From Duncaniella freteri (lineage in GTDB: Bacteria > Bacteroidota > Bacteroidia > Bacteroidales > Muribaculaceae): DNA of 64,000 nucleotides. Below, piece by piece: positions 23,931 through 33,068 of the stretch (the stretch's first letter is position 1; every line of letters begins with the position of its first letter). The notes under the pieces are model-generated. The model had not been told where the DNA came from. It did not search any database and worked only from the letters and a program-made list of their open reading frames with translations. Location: positions 1,054,001 through 1,118,000 of the forward strand of contig NZ_SJSA01000002.1 of assembly GCF_004766125.1 (NCBI RefSeq), in the 5' to 3' direction. The position numbers were made by a program, and so were the translations under genes.

Positions 23931-24960
23931 CGCCCTCCGGAAATTCATCATCCGACAAGTCCGTCACATCCTCCGGTACCGGCACTACTTTTTCCGAAGT
24001 GCCCTCCGGCACGCCGGCCGGATTTTTGAATGCCGGGTCCTCGCGGCCGTCAAGCACCACAATCTCCTCGCCGAAACCGATATTGGTGTCGGCCTTCATC
24101 AATAACTTGAAGAAGTAGAGCTCGCTCGCATTTGACAATTTGTCAATCTGGATCACACTCTCGTCATCCTGAAGGTTCACAGCGGCAAAAAGGTTGCCGT
24201 CCACATCGGGTGAGCAAAGTGTGGCCATGAGCACATCGGAAGGCCAAGAGGCGACAGTCTCTATCTTTACACCCTTGAACGACTTTCCGTTTATTTTCGT
24301 CTCGTCGGAGTTCTTGTGTTCACGCTCTGTGAGCTCCTTATCGTATTTCTGAAAATCCTTCTTCGACATCAGGATGCGGAGATTGGGATGCTCCAGTATA
24401 GCCTCGGGCATAGAGCCCAGCACGGCATAGAGACGGTCTATCATGCTCTTTGACTCGCACTCGACGATGATGCAGTCCTTATCCTTGGCTGCTTGGGTGA
24501 TAATGCCGTCCATGAGGTTGTCATCCCCCTCCTCGGCATAGGTGCCGTTTATATAGTGCCAGCCAAGTTCGAACCGGAGCTGCTTTGACATTACATCAAG
24601 CAGCTTGTTCTGCACTTCAGGAGGAAGCTCGGAAAAAACGAGGTTCCCTTTAGGCTGGAAGGGACGCCAGATATTTTCAAATGTCCTCGGATTGAACACA
24701 GTAAAGGCCATGAAATCCCTGGGGGTGAGCTTCTTTTCAGAGTACTCGAAATCTCCCTTGGCATCCGCTTTCTGCGGATCCTCCTTACGCTTCTGGAGCA
24801 TCTTGCCGGATTTGAGACGAGGTACGCTGATTGCCTTTTCCACCCCCAGGATTACCATGATCAGTCCCTTGGAGACAAGCTCATTGCCGGTGGTGGCGAC
24901 GGTGAGGATGTTTTCCAGCACCTCGCCGCTGTAACTGGTTCCTCTTACTACTATTGCCAT
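23914..24960 (-). CDS. Major capsid protein
   Basis: 348 aa. The order protease/scaffold - this gene - lysis and tail genes, the length, and segments such as YSGEVLENILTVATTGNELV, KLTPRDFMAFTVFNPRTFEN and LRILMSKKDFQKYDKELTER fit the major capsid proteins of Mu-like Bacteroidales phages (HK97 fold presumed). The last 40 residues are acidic and Pro-rich and likely surface-exposed. No processing site is evident at the N-terminus. Unlike the prophage 2 capsid protein it lacks a hydrophobic leader. Confidence 0.75.
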   Translation of the reverse strand: MAIVVRGTSYSGEVLENILTVATTGNELVSKGLIMVILGVEKAISVPRLKSGKMLQKRKEDPQKADAKGDFEYSEKKLTPRDFMAFTVFNPRTFENIWRPFQPKGNLVFSELPPEVQNKLLDVMSKQLRFELGWHYINGTYAEEGDDNLMDGIITQAAKDKDCIIVECESKSMIDRLYAVLGSMPEAILEHPNLRILMSKKDFQKYDKELTEREHKNSDETKINGKSFKGVKIETVASWPSDVLMATLCSPDVDGNLFAAVNLQDDESVIQIDKLSNASELYFFKLLMKADTNIGFGEEIVVLDGREDPAFKNPAGVPEGTSEKVVPVPEDVTDLSDDEFPEGDGEQA

Positions 24961-25012
24961 AGTGTTTCTGTTTTATAGGTGATTTACTTATTGAGACTGT
25001 CTTTTATCTCTT

Positions 25013-26017
25013 TCATGCGGCGCGCCCATGGACCCTCGCTGTCGGTAGGACGGTGTATGTCCTCCATGACCTTGCGTTTGGGGTGAGGGCCGCAAGAGCA
25101 GCCTTGCCTTCCTCCATATCACGCTTCAGTATGTTCTCGAATGTGGGGCGCGTCCGGGCGTTGATACGGCCGTCCTGCTCGGCCGCGTCAAGAAGTGAGG
25201 CGCGCTCCGTTTCCTCCGCCTCAGCCGCCTTGTCCTCGAAGCCCTTGACCTTCGCCTTGAGATCACTGTTCTCGCTCTCCAGTCCGGGCACCTTTGATGC
25301 CGCCTTCTCAAGGGAGTCGATCTCCCTGAGGACCGCGGCGTCATCCGCGCAATCCTTGAAGCGCGGACGCTTTTTGAGTTCTTCTAAATTCATCTGATCG
25401 TCGTTTGATGGCTTTTCAAGCCGGTTATTGAATATGCTGTATATCTGCTCCGGGGTACTGTCGTCCGGTACCGGAGCGGCATCATAGATACCGTCCACAA
25501 GCCCGAGTGCGAGGGCCTCCCCGGCGGTCAGCCAATGGTCGTTGTCGTCAAAATAGGTGGACTTGACATGTTCCTTGCCTGTTTTCAATTTCGCGGCCAG
25601 CATATCGGCAAGGCTGTCCTCAAGGGACTGTATCTCCTCTATGCACCGGCGCAGCTCCGTCTTATTGCCGTAGCATCCGCCGCTGACGCTGTGGAGCATC
25701 AATCGGGCATACTTGCTCATGGTGACAGGCTTGCCGCAAAGTGCTATGACCGCCGCCATGCTCGCCGCCACGCCGTCAATGTACACATGTATGTCAGCCA
25801 TGCTCCCTTTAAGGGCATTGAATATGGCTATGCCGCTGTAGACGTCGCCGCCGATGGAGTTGATGCGCACATCGATCCTGGCACCGGATTTCTCGGCTGC
25901 TTTCAGCTCCGCCGCGACATTGCCGCTTTTGACATCACCGTAATCACCGATCTCCCCATAAAGGAAAATTGTCACGCTGCCGTCAGAGGCTGTATGTATA
26001 TTCAAATATCTGTTCAT
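25013..26017 (-). CDS. Head maturation protease, ClpP-type, fused to scaffold
   Basis: 334 aa from MNRYLNIHTASDGS (ATG at 26017); an upstream in-frame start would run through the divergent promoter and is not used. Residues about 1-190 are a ClpP-like (S14) protease: INSIGGDVYSG, GVAASMAAVIAL with the nucleophile Ser, and RLMLHSVSGG with the catalytic His. From about 215 a charged coiled coil (LREIDSLEKAASKVPGLESE) is a fused scaffolding domain, to be digested on maturation. It is first in the minus-strand late operon, preceding the capsid gene. Confidence 0.88.
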   Translation of the reverse strand: MNRYLNIHTASDGSVTIFLYGEIGDYGDVKSGNVAAELKAAEKSGARIDVRINSIGGDVYSGIAIFNALKGSMADIHVYIDGVAASMAAVIALCGKPVTMSKYARLMLHSVSGGCYGNKTELRRCIEEIQSLEDSLADMLAAKLKTGKEHVKSTYFDDNDHWLTAGEALALGLVDGIYDAAPVPDDSTPEQIYSIFNNRLEKPSNDDQMNLEELKKRPRFKDCADDAAVLREIDSLEKAASKVPGLESENSDLKAKVKGFEDKAAEAEETERASLLDAAEQDGRINARTRPTFENILKRDMEEGKAALAALTPNARSWRTYTVLPTARVHGRAA

Positions 26018-26053
26018 TATCACCGGATTTGATGCGGTATGCCCGCGGTTCAC

Positions 26054-26192
26054 GATGCAAAATTGACACAAAACAACGGACTGTGAAAACCGTGGTTTTA
26101 TCATGACGCGCTACGGCTCCATGATGCCGCCTTAAGGCTGCATCATGCGGACTCCCTTTCGCCAACTCCCTTTTTTATAGCAATTTTGCATC
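26054..26192. promoter_or_regulatory. Symmetric divergent late promoter region, prophage 1
   Basis: GATGCAAAATTG (26054-26065) and CAATTTTGCATC (26181-26192) are perfect inverted copies pointing outward to the two late operons; each holds an AATTTTG like the Bacteroidetes -7 element but with CA instead of TA at the start. Between them lie a near-perfect 28-bp palindrome (26120-26147, centre CCTTAAGG) and ACTCCCTTT twice at 14-bp steps (26151, 26165) just upstream of the plus-strand box. Departure from TAnnTTTG plus repeated upstream sites suggests activation by a phage factor. Prophage 2 has the same plan at 59096-59188. Confidence 0.65.
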
Positions 26193-26207
26193 ATAAATAT
26201 CAGGATC

Positions 26208-26651
26208 ATGGCAGATTTGACTAACGCCCAGAAGAAGGAATGGGCAAAAACCCTATACCTCCGTGAGAACCTCACCCAGCAGGAGATAGCCGACCGGGTA
26301 GGGTGCTCCCGCGTGACCGTGTCGAACTGGATGCGGGCCGGTAAATGGGAGGAGCAGAAAGTGGGTATCACCCTGACCAGGCAGGAGCAGGTCGGCAACC
26401 TGTACCGTCAGGTGGCGGAGATAAACCGGGCTATCGCCGGACGACCCGAGGGTGATCGGTTCGCAACTTCAAAGGAGGCCGACATCCTCGGCAAACTCGC
26501 GGCGGCCATCTCAAAGATGGAACAGGAAACAGGCATAGCCGACATTATCAGTGTGCTGACCGGCCTTATCGAATGGCTGCGCCCCCATGACATCGAAAAG
26601 GCGAAGGAGATAACACGTATTGCAGACGCCTACATAAAAGACAAATTATGA
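26208..26651 (+). CDS. Small terminase subunit-like HTH protein
   Basis: 147 aa. The N-terminal domain is a helix-turn-helix (NLTQQEIADRVGCSRVTVSN then WMRAGKWEEQ), followed by helical oligomerisation segments (FATSKEADILGKLAAAISKM). This is the plan of Mu-like terminase small subunits that recognise phage DNA at the start of packaging. The stop overlaps the large terminase start by 4 bp. The prophage 2 counterpart at 59320 shares the HTH and length. Confidence 0.8.
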   Translation: MADLTNAQKKEWAKTLYLRENLTQQEIADRVGCSRVTVSNWMRAGKWEEQKVGITLTRQEQVGNLYRQVAEINRAIAGRPEGDRFATSKEADILGKLAAAISKMEQETGIADIISVLTGLIEWLRPHDIEKAKEITRIADAYIKDKL

Positions 26652-28180
26652 AACATGCTGACAGGATCGCTCTTCAGGACTGGGAAAAGTTCAAGGAGGA
26701 CATAGCGCGCTCGACTCCGGTTGACAGGACCATGACACATGCCGAGCGGGAGAAGCATCGCATATACCTTGAGGGGCACCCCATTGAATGGATCAGGTTC
26801 TTCTGCGCCCCATATGTGAAAAGCGAGTTCGCCGGGTTCCATAAGCGTGCCATCAGACGCATCATCGCCAATGACGAATGGTTCGAGGTGCTGTCATGGA
26901 GCCGTGAGCTCGCGAAGTCAACCGTGACCATGTGCATCATCCTGTACCTGGTGCTGACCGGACGAAAGCATAACGTCATCCTGACTTCCTGCTCCAAGGA
27001 CAATGCGGCCAGACTGCTTGCTCCATACCGTGCCATGCTCGAAGCCAACGGACGCATTATCGCGTATTACGGTGCGCAGATGACTCCGGGGGCATGGACT
27101 GAAGACGAGTTCCTGACGAAAGGGGGCGTGGCCTTCCGCGCCCTCGGAGCCGGGCAGTCGCCACGTGGCTCCCGAAATGAGGCGATAAGGCCGGATGTGC
27201 TGCTCGTGGATGACTTCGACACCGACGAGGACTGTAAGAACCCTGACATCATACAGAAGCGGTGGGAATGGTGGGAGAAGGCCCTCTATCCGACACGCTC
27301 AATATCCACGCCGACACTGGTTGTCTTCTGTGGGAACATAATCGCCAAGGACTGCTGCGTGGTCCGTGCCGGTGCCATGGCGGACCACTGGGACATTGTG
27401 AACATACGCGACAGGGAGGGCAATTCAACGTGGCCCGAGAAGAATTCCGAGGCACATATCGACCGGGTGCTGGCAAAGATCTCAACCAAGGCGGCGCAGG
27501 GTGAGTATTTCAACAACCCGATATCCGCCGGGGAGGTGTTCGAGACGGTCACTTACGGCAAGGTGCCGCCGCTTAAGAAGTTCAGGTTCCTCGTTGCATA
27601 CGGCGACCCCTCTCCCGGTGAGAGCAAGGCAAAGAGGGGCAAGTCATTCAAGGCGGTCATGCTGCTTGGGAAACTCGACGGCAGGCTGTATGTGATAAGG
27701 TCACGACTCGCGAAATCACTCAACGCCGAGTTCATAGACTGGTATGTGCAGATGCTTGAGCACGTAGGGGACAAGGCCCCGGTCTACTGCTACATGGAGA
27801 ACAACAAGCTTCAGGACCCGTTTTTCCAGCAGGTGTTCCGCCCCCTTGTCGCCAAGGTCCGCAAAGAGAGGGGCATACAGCTGTATATACGGCCGGACGA
27901 GCGCAAAAAGACGGACAAGGCCACGCGTATAGAGGCGAACCTTGAGCCTATGAACCGAGAAGGGAACCTGATACTGAACGAGGCTGAACGCGACAACCCG
28001 CACATGAAGGAGCTTGAGGACCAGTTCCGGCTATTCACCCTGGCATTGCGCTATCCGGCCGACGGTCCCGATGCCGTGGAGGGCGGCAACCGCATACTGG
28101 ACGAGACCATGCGTAAGGTGGAGACGCCAGTTACACGATCCAGGTCGGAGATAAGCCGGCGCAACAGACGAAGATTATAA
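26648..28180 (+). CDS. Terminase large subunit
   Basis: 510 aa. ATPase: deviant Walker A in SWSRELAKSTVTM and Walker B PDVLLVDDFDTDE with a Gln/Ser-Pro-Arg-Gly loop (GAGQSPRGSR). C-terminal nuclease: FLVAYGDPSPGE with the first metal-binding Asp, YCYMENNKLQDPF and the PDAVEGG segment near the end with the last Asp. It pumps phage DNA into proheads and cuts it; Mu-like phages package by headful from integrated copies. 40-odd percent of motifs shared with the prophage 2 enzyme. Confidence 0.93.
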   Translation: MKHADRIALQDWEKFKEDIARSTPVDRTMTHAEREKHRIYLEGHPIEWIRFFCAPYVKSEFAGFHKRAIRRIIANDEWFEVLSWSRELAKSTVTMCIILYLVLTGRKHNVILTSCSKDNAARLLAPYRAMLEANGRIIAYYGAQMTPGAWTEDEFLTKGGVAFRALGAGQSPRGSRNEAIRPDVLLVDDFDTDEDCKNPDIIQKRWEWWEKALYPTRSISTPTLVVFCGNIIAKDCCVVRAGAMADHWDIVNIRDREGNSTWPEKNSEAHIDRVLAKISTKAAQGEYFNNPISAGEVFETVTYGKVPPLKKFRFLVAYGDPSPGESKAKRGKSFKAVMLLGKLDGRLYVIRSRLAKSLNAEFIDWYVQMLEHVGDKAPVYCYMENNKLQDPFFQQVFRPLVAKVRKERGIQLYIRPDERKKTDKATRIEANLEPMNREGNLILNEAERDNPHMKELEDQFRLFTLALRYPADGPDAVEGGNRILDETMRKVETPVTRSRSEISRRNRRRL

Positions 28181-28272
28181 CATATAAATTGTAAACGCTC
28201 ATTCAAAAATGGGTCGGTCGCCCACTCGGGTGGCACACTTTTCAGTGAGTATTTAAAATATAAATTCCATAT

Positions 28273-28698
28273 ATGAGCCAATTTGTTCAGCTTTCAGACT
28301 ATGATGCGTCCATACACCGTGAGATACTCGATGCGCTGACGCGTGACGATGACACCGTGGTGGAGATATGCGAGGACAGGGCGATAGCCGAGATGCGCTG
28401 CCACCTGTCGAAACGCTATGACTGCGACCGCATCTTCTCCGCCGCCGGCGACGACCGGCACCAGCTTATACTGATGATGGTCCTTGATATCGCCGTGTAC
28501 CATATATTCTGCATACACAACCCGCAGAAGCTGTCACAGGTCCGCAAGGACCGCTACGAGCGGGCGGTGGAATGGATGAGGGCGGTGTCCCGCGAGGACA
28601 TCTCGATAGAGGGCGCGCCGATGCTGCCGGAGGAGGAGCGGAGCTCCGGCGCGTCATTCCGCATCCGCAGCAACCACAAACGAGTCTGCCACATGTAA
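28273..28698 (+). CDS. Mu gp36-like head protein (DUF1320)
   Basis: 141 aa. Helical N-terminus with AEMRCHLSKRYDCDRIFS and the LMMVLDIAVYHIFCIHNPQK segment, then RYERAVEWMRAV: the pattern of DUF1320/gp36 proteins, head-tail connector components. A prophage 2 homologue (61589) shares ALEQIGSYLRYRYD and IKWLRDIQAG. There is a 92-bp gap upstream with only a weak hairpin. Confidence 0.75.
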   Translation: MSQFVQLSDYDASIHREILDALTRDDDTVVEICEDRAIAEMRCHLSKRYDCDRIFSAAGDDRHQLILMMVLDIAVYHIFCIHNPQKLSQVRKDRYERAVEWMRAVSREDISIEGAPMLPEEERSSGASFRIRSNHKRVCHM

Positions 28699-28709
28699 TC
28701 ACCACAATT

Positions 28710-30134
28710 ATGAGCAAGCGAAAAAGGAACCCGGGGGACCGCCCGGGAATGATCACCTCCGGAGGCAACATGCCGCGTCCGGGGCAGTCACGCCCGAACG
28801 TCATTACGCTTACACAGCCAAGACGGTTCGGCATAGACATAGCGGACTACATGGCGGCGATCAGGTCCGCCGAAAATGTGGACCTCCCCAGCCGTTACAG
28901 ACTGTATGACATGTACTCCGACATACTCATGGACTCGCACCTGTCATGTGTCATAGAGAAACGCCGCAATGCCGTGCTGTGCTCCGACATCGAGTTCAGG
29001 CGTGACGGCAAGCCGGACGACAGGATGAACGAGCAGATACGCTCACCTTGGTTCTCAAGGCTCGTGAGCGACATTATAGATGCCAGGTTCTGGGGATTCA
29101 CGCTCTGCCAGTTCTTCAAGGACGGCGAATGGATAGACTACACCCTGGTGCCACGCAAGCACGCCGACCCTGTGCGCAGGATCATACTGCGCCACCAGAC
29201 CGACATCACCGGCATCGCGTGGGACGAATATCCCGACCTGCTTTTCGTAGGGCGTCCCGACGACCTCGGGCTGCTCGCCAAGGCGGCCCCATGGGTGATA
29301 TATAAGCGCAACACCACCGGGGACTGGTCACAGTTCTCGGAGATATTCGGAATGCCTATCCAGGAATACACATATGACACCGATGACGACGGGAGCCGGG
29401 AGCGCGCCATATCCGATGCCGCGAATGTCGGGAGCCTCGCAACGTTCGTGCACGGCAAGGACACTTCACTCAACCTCATAGAGGCCGGCAACAAGACCGG
29501 CTCCGCTGATGTGTACGAGCGTCTGTGCGAACGCTGCAACAATGAGATCTCGAAGCTGTTCCTTGGCAACACGCTCACTACCGAGTCATCGGACAACGGC
29601 ACGCAGGCACTCGGCACCGTGCACAAGAAGGGGGAGGACGCCATAGCCCGTGCCGACAGGCTCTATGTCCTCGATGTGCTCAACTACGAGGCTGCAGAGA
29701 TATTCGCCCGGATGGGGATCGACACTGCCGGCGGCGAGTTCTGCTATCCCGAGAAGAGGGATCTCGACCCGACATCCAAGATAAATATACTGACGCAGCT
29801 ACGCAACGGCTTCAACCTGCCTGTGGATGATGATTACCTCTATGAGGAGTTCGGCGTCAGCAAGCCGGCGGGATATGAACGGATAAAGCGGGAAGAGGAG
29901 GAACGTCGCACCCTGGAAACCGAGGTGGCAAAGCGGAAGGCCGGACAGATTCCTCAGAAAGACGGTGACACGGATGATGATCCTGACAAAGACAACAATC
30001 CGGAGAATGGGGAGAATGGCGACAACAAGGATCTGCCGGAGCCGACCGAAAAACAGAAAAAGACCTTCAAGAACTGGCTCAAGAGTTTTTTCGTCCGGGC
30101 CCCGTGGGACACCGGGGCGGATTTAGGATGGTAG
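28710..30134 (+). CDS. Portal protein (DUF935, Mu gp29-like)
   Basis: 474 aa from ATG 28710 (MSKRKRNPGDRPGM), 11 bp after the preceding stop; a further upstream start would overlap that gene heavily. DUF935 features: YMAAIRSAENVDLPSRYRLY, DSHLSCVIEKRRNAVLCSDI, DARFWGFTLCQFFKDGEW, GQ-type NTLTTESSDNGTQALGTVH. It forms the dodecameric portal through which DNA enters the head. The C-terminus is a charged low-complexity tail (about residues 415-455) overlapping the MuF start. Confidence 0.88.
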   Translation: MSKRKRNPGDRPGMITSGGNMPRPGQSRPNVITLTQPRRFGIDIADYMAAIRSAENVDLPSRYRLYDMYSDILMDSHLSCVIEKRRNAVLCSDIEFRRDGKPDDRMNEQIRSPWFSRLVSDIIDARFWGFTLCQFFKDGEWIDYTLVPRKHADPVRRIILRHQTDITGIAWDEYPDLLFVGRPDDLGLLAKAAPWVIYKRNTTGDWSQFSEIFGMPIQEYTYDTDDDGSRERAISDAANVGSLATFVHGKDTSLNLIEAGNKTGSADVYERLCERCNNEISKLFLGNTLTTESSDNGTQALGTVHKKGEDAIARADRLYVLDVLNYEAAEIFARMGIDTAGGEFCYPEKRDLDPTSKINILTQLRNGFNLPVDDDYLYEEFGVSKPAGYERIKREEEERRTLETEVAKRKAGQIPQKDGDTDDDPDKDNNPENGENGDNKDLPEPTEKQKKTFKNWLKSFFVRAPWDTGADLGW

Positions 30135-31678
30135 TCGATAACCTGTATTATGACAGGAGTGCCGGAATTTCGTCTGCTTTTGATTTCCCCGATGGTTTAC
30201 TGCATCGTGCCTTGCTGAACATTTATGCCAAAGGCTTCCACCCGGCATCTGAAATAGAGGTCACTCTCTTTAATGAGATATGGGCCACAATGGATAAAGC
30301 CTTGATAGGAGCATTCGGCAATATGGGACCATCTGACCCTGACGCAGAGTTCTTCAAGGAATTACAGCTCAACAATGCTGTGTTCTCTGCATTCAAAGTG
30401 CATAGGGCACAGAATGACATGGCCCGGCTCTTGTTGGGTACGGACGGCAATCTGAAGCCTTTCGAACAGTGGTCGAAGGAGGCTATGCCCATCGCTGATC
30501 ACCAGTGCAGGACATGGCTCAGGACCGAATATGACACAGCTGTGCTCAGGGCTCAGCAGGCCGCAGACTGGAGACAGTTCGAGAGGGAGAAGGATGTCCT
30601 GCCCAACCTGAAATGGATGCCTTCGACATCCGTGACGCCGGGGCAGGACCATAAACGGTACTGGGGCACCGTACTGCCGGTTGATGACAGGTTCTGGAAC
30701 GAGCACCGCCCCGGGGACCGGTGGAACTGCAAATGCACGCTGTCATCGACCGATGAACCTCCGACATCTGTCCCGACAGGCCCCGCAGATGCCAAGGACG
30801 GTCCTCAGAAAGGTCTTGAGAACAACCCGGGCAAGGATGCCAGGCTATTCTCTGATAAACATCCCTATCGGACGGAGACCCATGCAGGAGCCCGAAAAGC
30901 TGTCGACAGGCTGTTGAAACGACTGAAGGAAATGATAAAGGAAATGCCTGATCATTTGGCACCGGAAGAAAAGACAGCCATTGCCAGGAACAATCTCGAG
31001 ATCGAAAAAGCCCTCGAATCAACCAAGGGCAAGCCTATGACCGTGGAGGATGCCGACAAGCAGTCCGCCAACCCGAATTATGTGCCGGAATATATCCTTG
31101 ACCCTAAAGGTGACTATATGGACAAAACAGGTAACCGCTACAGCTTAAATCCGGAATATAAAGCTTCAGAACATAAACGGTTCAGCATAAACTGCCAGAC
31201 CTGTGCACCGGCCTATGTCCTGAGGTTAAGAGGGTTCAATGTCTCGGCAAAAGGCAGGACACCAGACACCAAAATGGAATATCTTTCACGGCAACATTCG
31301 TTTGAAGCTTGGAGAAACATAGATGGAACCCCTTGTAAACCTGCTCTTACAGCTGATTGGATGAACGCCAAAGGCTATAAACAAATGTCAGCCAAACGTT
31401 ATGAGGAATATTTCATGGAAACATGCATGGAACCTGGGGTATATATCTTGACTATTGGTTGGAAAAATGGCGGAGGCCATGCGACCATACTGCAAAGATT
31501 CGATGATGGATCATTAAACTACATCGAGCCACAGGTGTATGACAACAGGATTGGAGCCAAAAGATCCATTGACGAATTATGCAAGAACGGGGCTATAAAA
31601 CCGATAGCTACAAGAGGGATATTGAGAGTGGACAACAAGCTGTTCAATTCAGACTTCCTCGACATCTTTGAAAAATGA
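30128..31678 (+). CDS. MuF minor head protein fused to papain-fold toxin-like domain
   Basis: 516 aa from ATG 30128 (overlapping the portal stop; a GTG at 30104 is possible). Residues about 115-215 are the Mu F-like minor head domain (YDTAVLRAQQAADWRQFERE, LPVDDRFWNEHRPGDRWNCK, ending CKCT). From about 340 on is an extra domain: NCQTCAPAYVLRLRGFNVSA with a Cys, GGGHATILQRF with a His and NYIEPQ, the Cys-His-(E/D)PQ order of papain-fold/glutamine-deamidase toxins (Tox-PL). This would be a virion-borne polymorphic toxin injected with DNA. The convergent gene 31649-31888 is the candidate immunity gene. Confidence 0.75.
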   Translation: MVVDNLYYDRSAGISSAFDFPDGLLHRALLNIYAKGFHPASEIEVTLFNEIWATMDKALIGAFGNMGPSDPDAEFFKELQLNNAVFSAFKVHRAQNDMARLLLGTDGNLKPFEQWSKEAMPIADHQCRTWLRTEYDTAVLRAQQAADWRQFEREKDVLPNLKWMPSTSVTPGQDHKRYWGTVLPVDDRFWNEHRPGDRWNCKCTLSSTDEPPTSVPTGPADAKDGPQKGLENNPGKDARLFSDKHPYRTETHAGARKAVDRLLKRLKEMIKEMPDHLAPEEKTAIARNNLEIEKALESTKGKPMTVEDADKQSANPNYVPEYILDPKGDYMDKTGNRYSLNPEYKASEHKRFSINCQTCAPAYVLRLRGFNVSAKGRTPDTKMEYLSRQHSFEAWRNIDGTPCKPALTADWMNAKGYKQMSAKRYEEYFMETCMEPGVYILTIGWKNGGGHATILQRFDDGSLNYIEPQVYDNRIGAKRSIDELCKNGAIKPIATRGILRVDNKLFNSDFLDIFEK

Positions 31679-31888
31679 GCCCAGTATATCCAATGCAAAG
31701 AATCCACCGATCTCCGTCAACTTGCCTTCTTTTAAAAGATATACGCAGGGAAAACCAACTGTGACATCATCCGGGAAATGGTAATAGTATGCCTGTGCAC
31801 CCTGGAACTCACCAAGATGCTCCACATGCTCGCCATACATGGCCCTGAGCTCGGCGGCGGCGTCCATTACTTTCTGTGGGATCGTCAT
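31649..31888 (-). CDS. Candidate immunity protein for MuF toxin
   Basis: 79 aa from the ATG at 31888 (MTIPQKVMDAAAELRAMYGE), acidic, with YYYHFPDDVTVGFPCVYLLK then GKLTEIGGFFALDIL. It is on the opposite strand to all surrounding head genes, overlaps the 3' end of the toxin-domain gene by 30 bp and has its own TAnnTTTG box. A small acidic gene directly beside a polymorphic toxin is the usual immunity arrangement. I do not recognise the exact immunity family. An upstream in-frame ATG exists, but it lies before the promoter. Confidence 0.65.
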   Translation of the reverse strand: MTIPQKVMDAAAELRAMYGEHVEHLGEFQGAQAYYYHFPDDVTVGFPCVYLLKEGKLTEIGGFFALDILGSFFKDVEEV

Positions 31889-31909
31889 TGCTCGACAGAT
31901 TTGTTTCTG

Positions 31910-31917
31910 CAAATGTA
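31910..31917 (-). promoter_or_regulatory. -7 box TACATTTG of the immunity candidate
   Basis: On the minus strand TACATTTG (TAnnTTTG) lies about 22 nt before the ATG at 31888. It makes the gene independent of the late operon, as required for protection of the lysogen. Confidence 0.6.
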
Positions 31918-31943
31918 ACAATATTTCTAATGTCATCAAAATT

Positions 31944-32558
31944 ATGGATATAAAAGATTTCGCCTCTCTCGTCAGGGGCAGGGAAAATGAGTTCAGGGAG
32001 CTGGTGTCCCGACGTCTGCCCGTGATCGCCGGACGCCTGGCCGTGGACCATTTCCGGGAGGGGTTCAGGCAGGGCGGCTTCATCGATACCGGACTGGACA
32101 GATGGGAACCGGCTAAAAGGCTGTCATCAGCCGGGGATGGTGCGGCATCAAATTACGGCACATTGCTCTCCGGACATAACAGGCTGTTCAGCTCGATCCG
32201 GAGCATGCCGCGTGCCGGCATGGCTGTGGTACGTACCGATTGTCCGTATGCCCGTATACATAACGAAGGCGGGACCAGGGTGTCAACGGTTACCCCTAAG
32301 ATGCGACGGTACGCCTGGTACAGGTACTACCGGGAAGCCGGTATAAGAAAAGGATCATCCGCAGGGAAACGTGGTGGACGCACAGCAGCACCATCCGAGA
32401 ACCCGCGCGCTATGTTCTGGAAACGGATGGCCCTGACAAGGAAGGCAAAGCTGACTGCCAGGATCCCTAAAAGACAGTTCATCGGTCCGAGCAGGGTACT
32501 GTCGGACAATATATCGGCAAGGATAGAAGAAGAGATCAGAAAAATATTAAATTTATGA
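31944..32558 (+). CDS. Virion morphogenesis protein (Mu gpG-like)
   Basis: 204 aa from ATG 31944 (MDIKDFASLVRGREN). Family segments: LAVDHFREGFRQGGFIDTGL with RWEPAKRL, YGTLLSGHNRLFSSIRSM, ARIHNEGGT and the basic RIPKRQFIGPSRVLSDNI near the end. Mu gpG-type proteins act in tail completion or head-tail joining. Located between MuF and the gp37-like protein as in Mu-type heads. Confidence 0.82.
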   Translation: MDIKDFASLVRGRENEFRELVSRRLPVIAGRLAVDHFREGFRQGGFIDTGLDRWEPAKRLSSAGDGAASNYGTLLSGHNRLFSSIRSMPRAGMAVVRTDCPYARIHNEGGTRVSTVTPKMRRYAWYRYYREAGIRKGSSAGKRGGRTAAPSENPRAMFWKRMALTRKAKLTARIPKRQFIGPSRVLSDNISARIEEEIRKILNL

Positions 32559-32562
32559 GGTT

Positions 32563-33000
32563 ATGGAAGAAGTGTTCATTGGAATTATGGAGAGGATCGC
32601 GGAGCTGATACCGGAACTGTCATACATAGACGAGGACTACGGCCAGCTCGAGACCGCAGCCGAGAACGACAGCTACCCTGTGACCTACCCCTGTGTCCTT
32701 ATCGGGGAGACAGAATCGGCATGGAGCGATGTCGGCTCATCATATCAGAAAGGGAATTCATCAGTGACTGTGAAGCTGGCTATGGACTGTTACGATGACA
32801 CCCACTACTCGTCAGGATCGTATGTGAAGGTCAGAGACCGTCTTGCAATGGCCGGGCGGGTTTATGAGGCTTTGCAGGGGCTTAAATGTTCGGGTAATGC
32901 AACTCCGCTGACCCGTATCAGGAGTTCAGGATACACCATCCCCGGATTGATCAAGGTATATGAGACAACCTTCTCATTCAGACTCGTGGAGAAACGGTGA
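32563..33000 (+). CDS. Mu gp37-like tail completion protein
   Basis: 145 aa. IMERIAELIPELSYIDEDYG, YPCVLIGETESAWSDVGSSY, LAMDCYDDTHY and the terminal FSFRLVEKR fit small tail-terminator proteins of Mu-like phages. It is the last gene of the plus-strand head operon, 4 bp after gpG and followed by a strong terminator. Confidence 0.6.
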   Translation: MEEVFIGIMERIAELIPELSYIDEDYGQLETAAENDSYPVTYPCVLIGETESAWSDVGSSYQKGNSSVTVKLAMDCYDDTHYSSGSYVKVRDRLAMAGRVYEALQGLKCSGNATPLTRIRSSGYTIPGLIKVYETTFSFRLVEKR

Positions 33001-33017
33001 TCCTGTCTATTAAATAT

Positions 33018-33049
33018 CATCCCCCGTGCCCTGGTAGGCACGGGGGATG
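33018..33049. terminator. Strong hairpin at end of plus-strand head operon
   Basis: A perfect 13-bp stem, CATCCCCCGTGCC (33018-33030) with 33037-33049 and a 6-nt loop, without a long T run. It separates the late operon from the convergent 89-aa gene. Confidence 0.65.
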
Positions 33050-33068
33050 CGTGTGTCCTGGGCTACTC

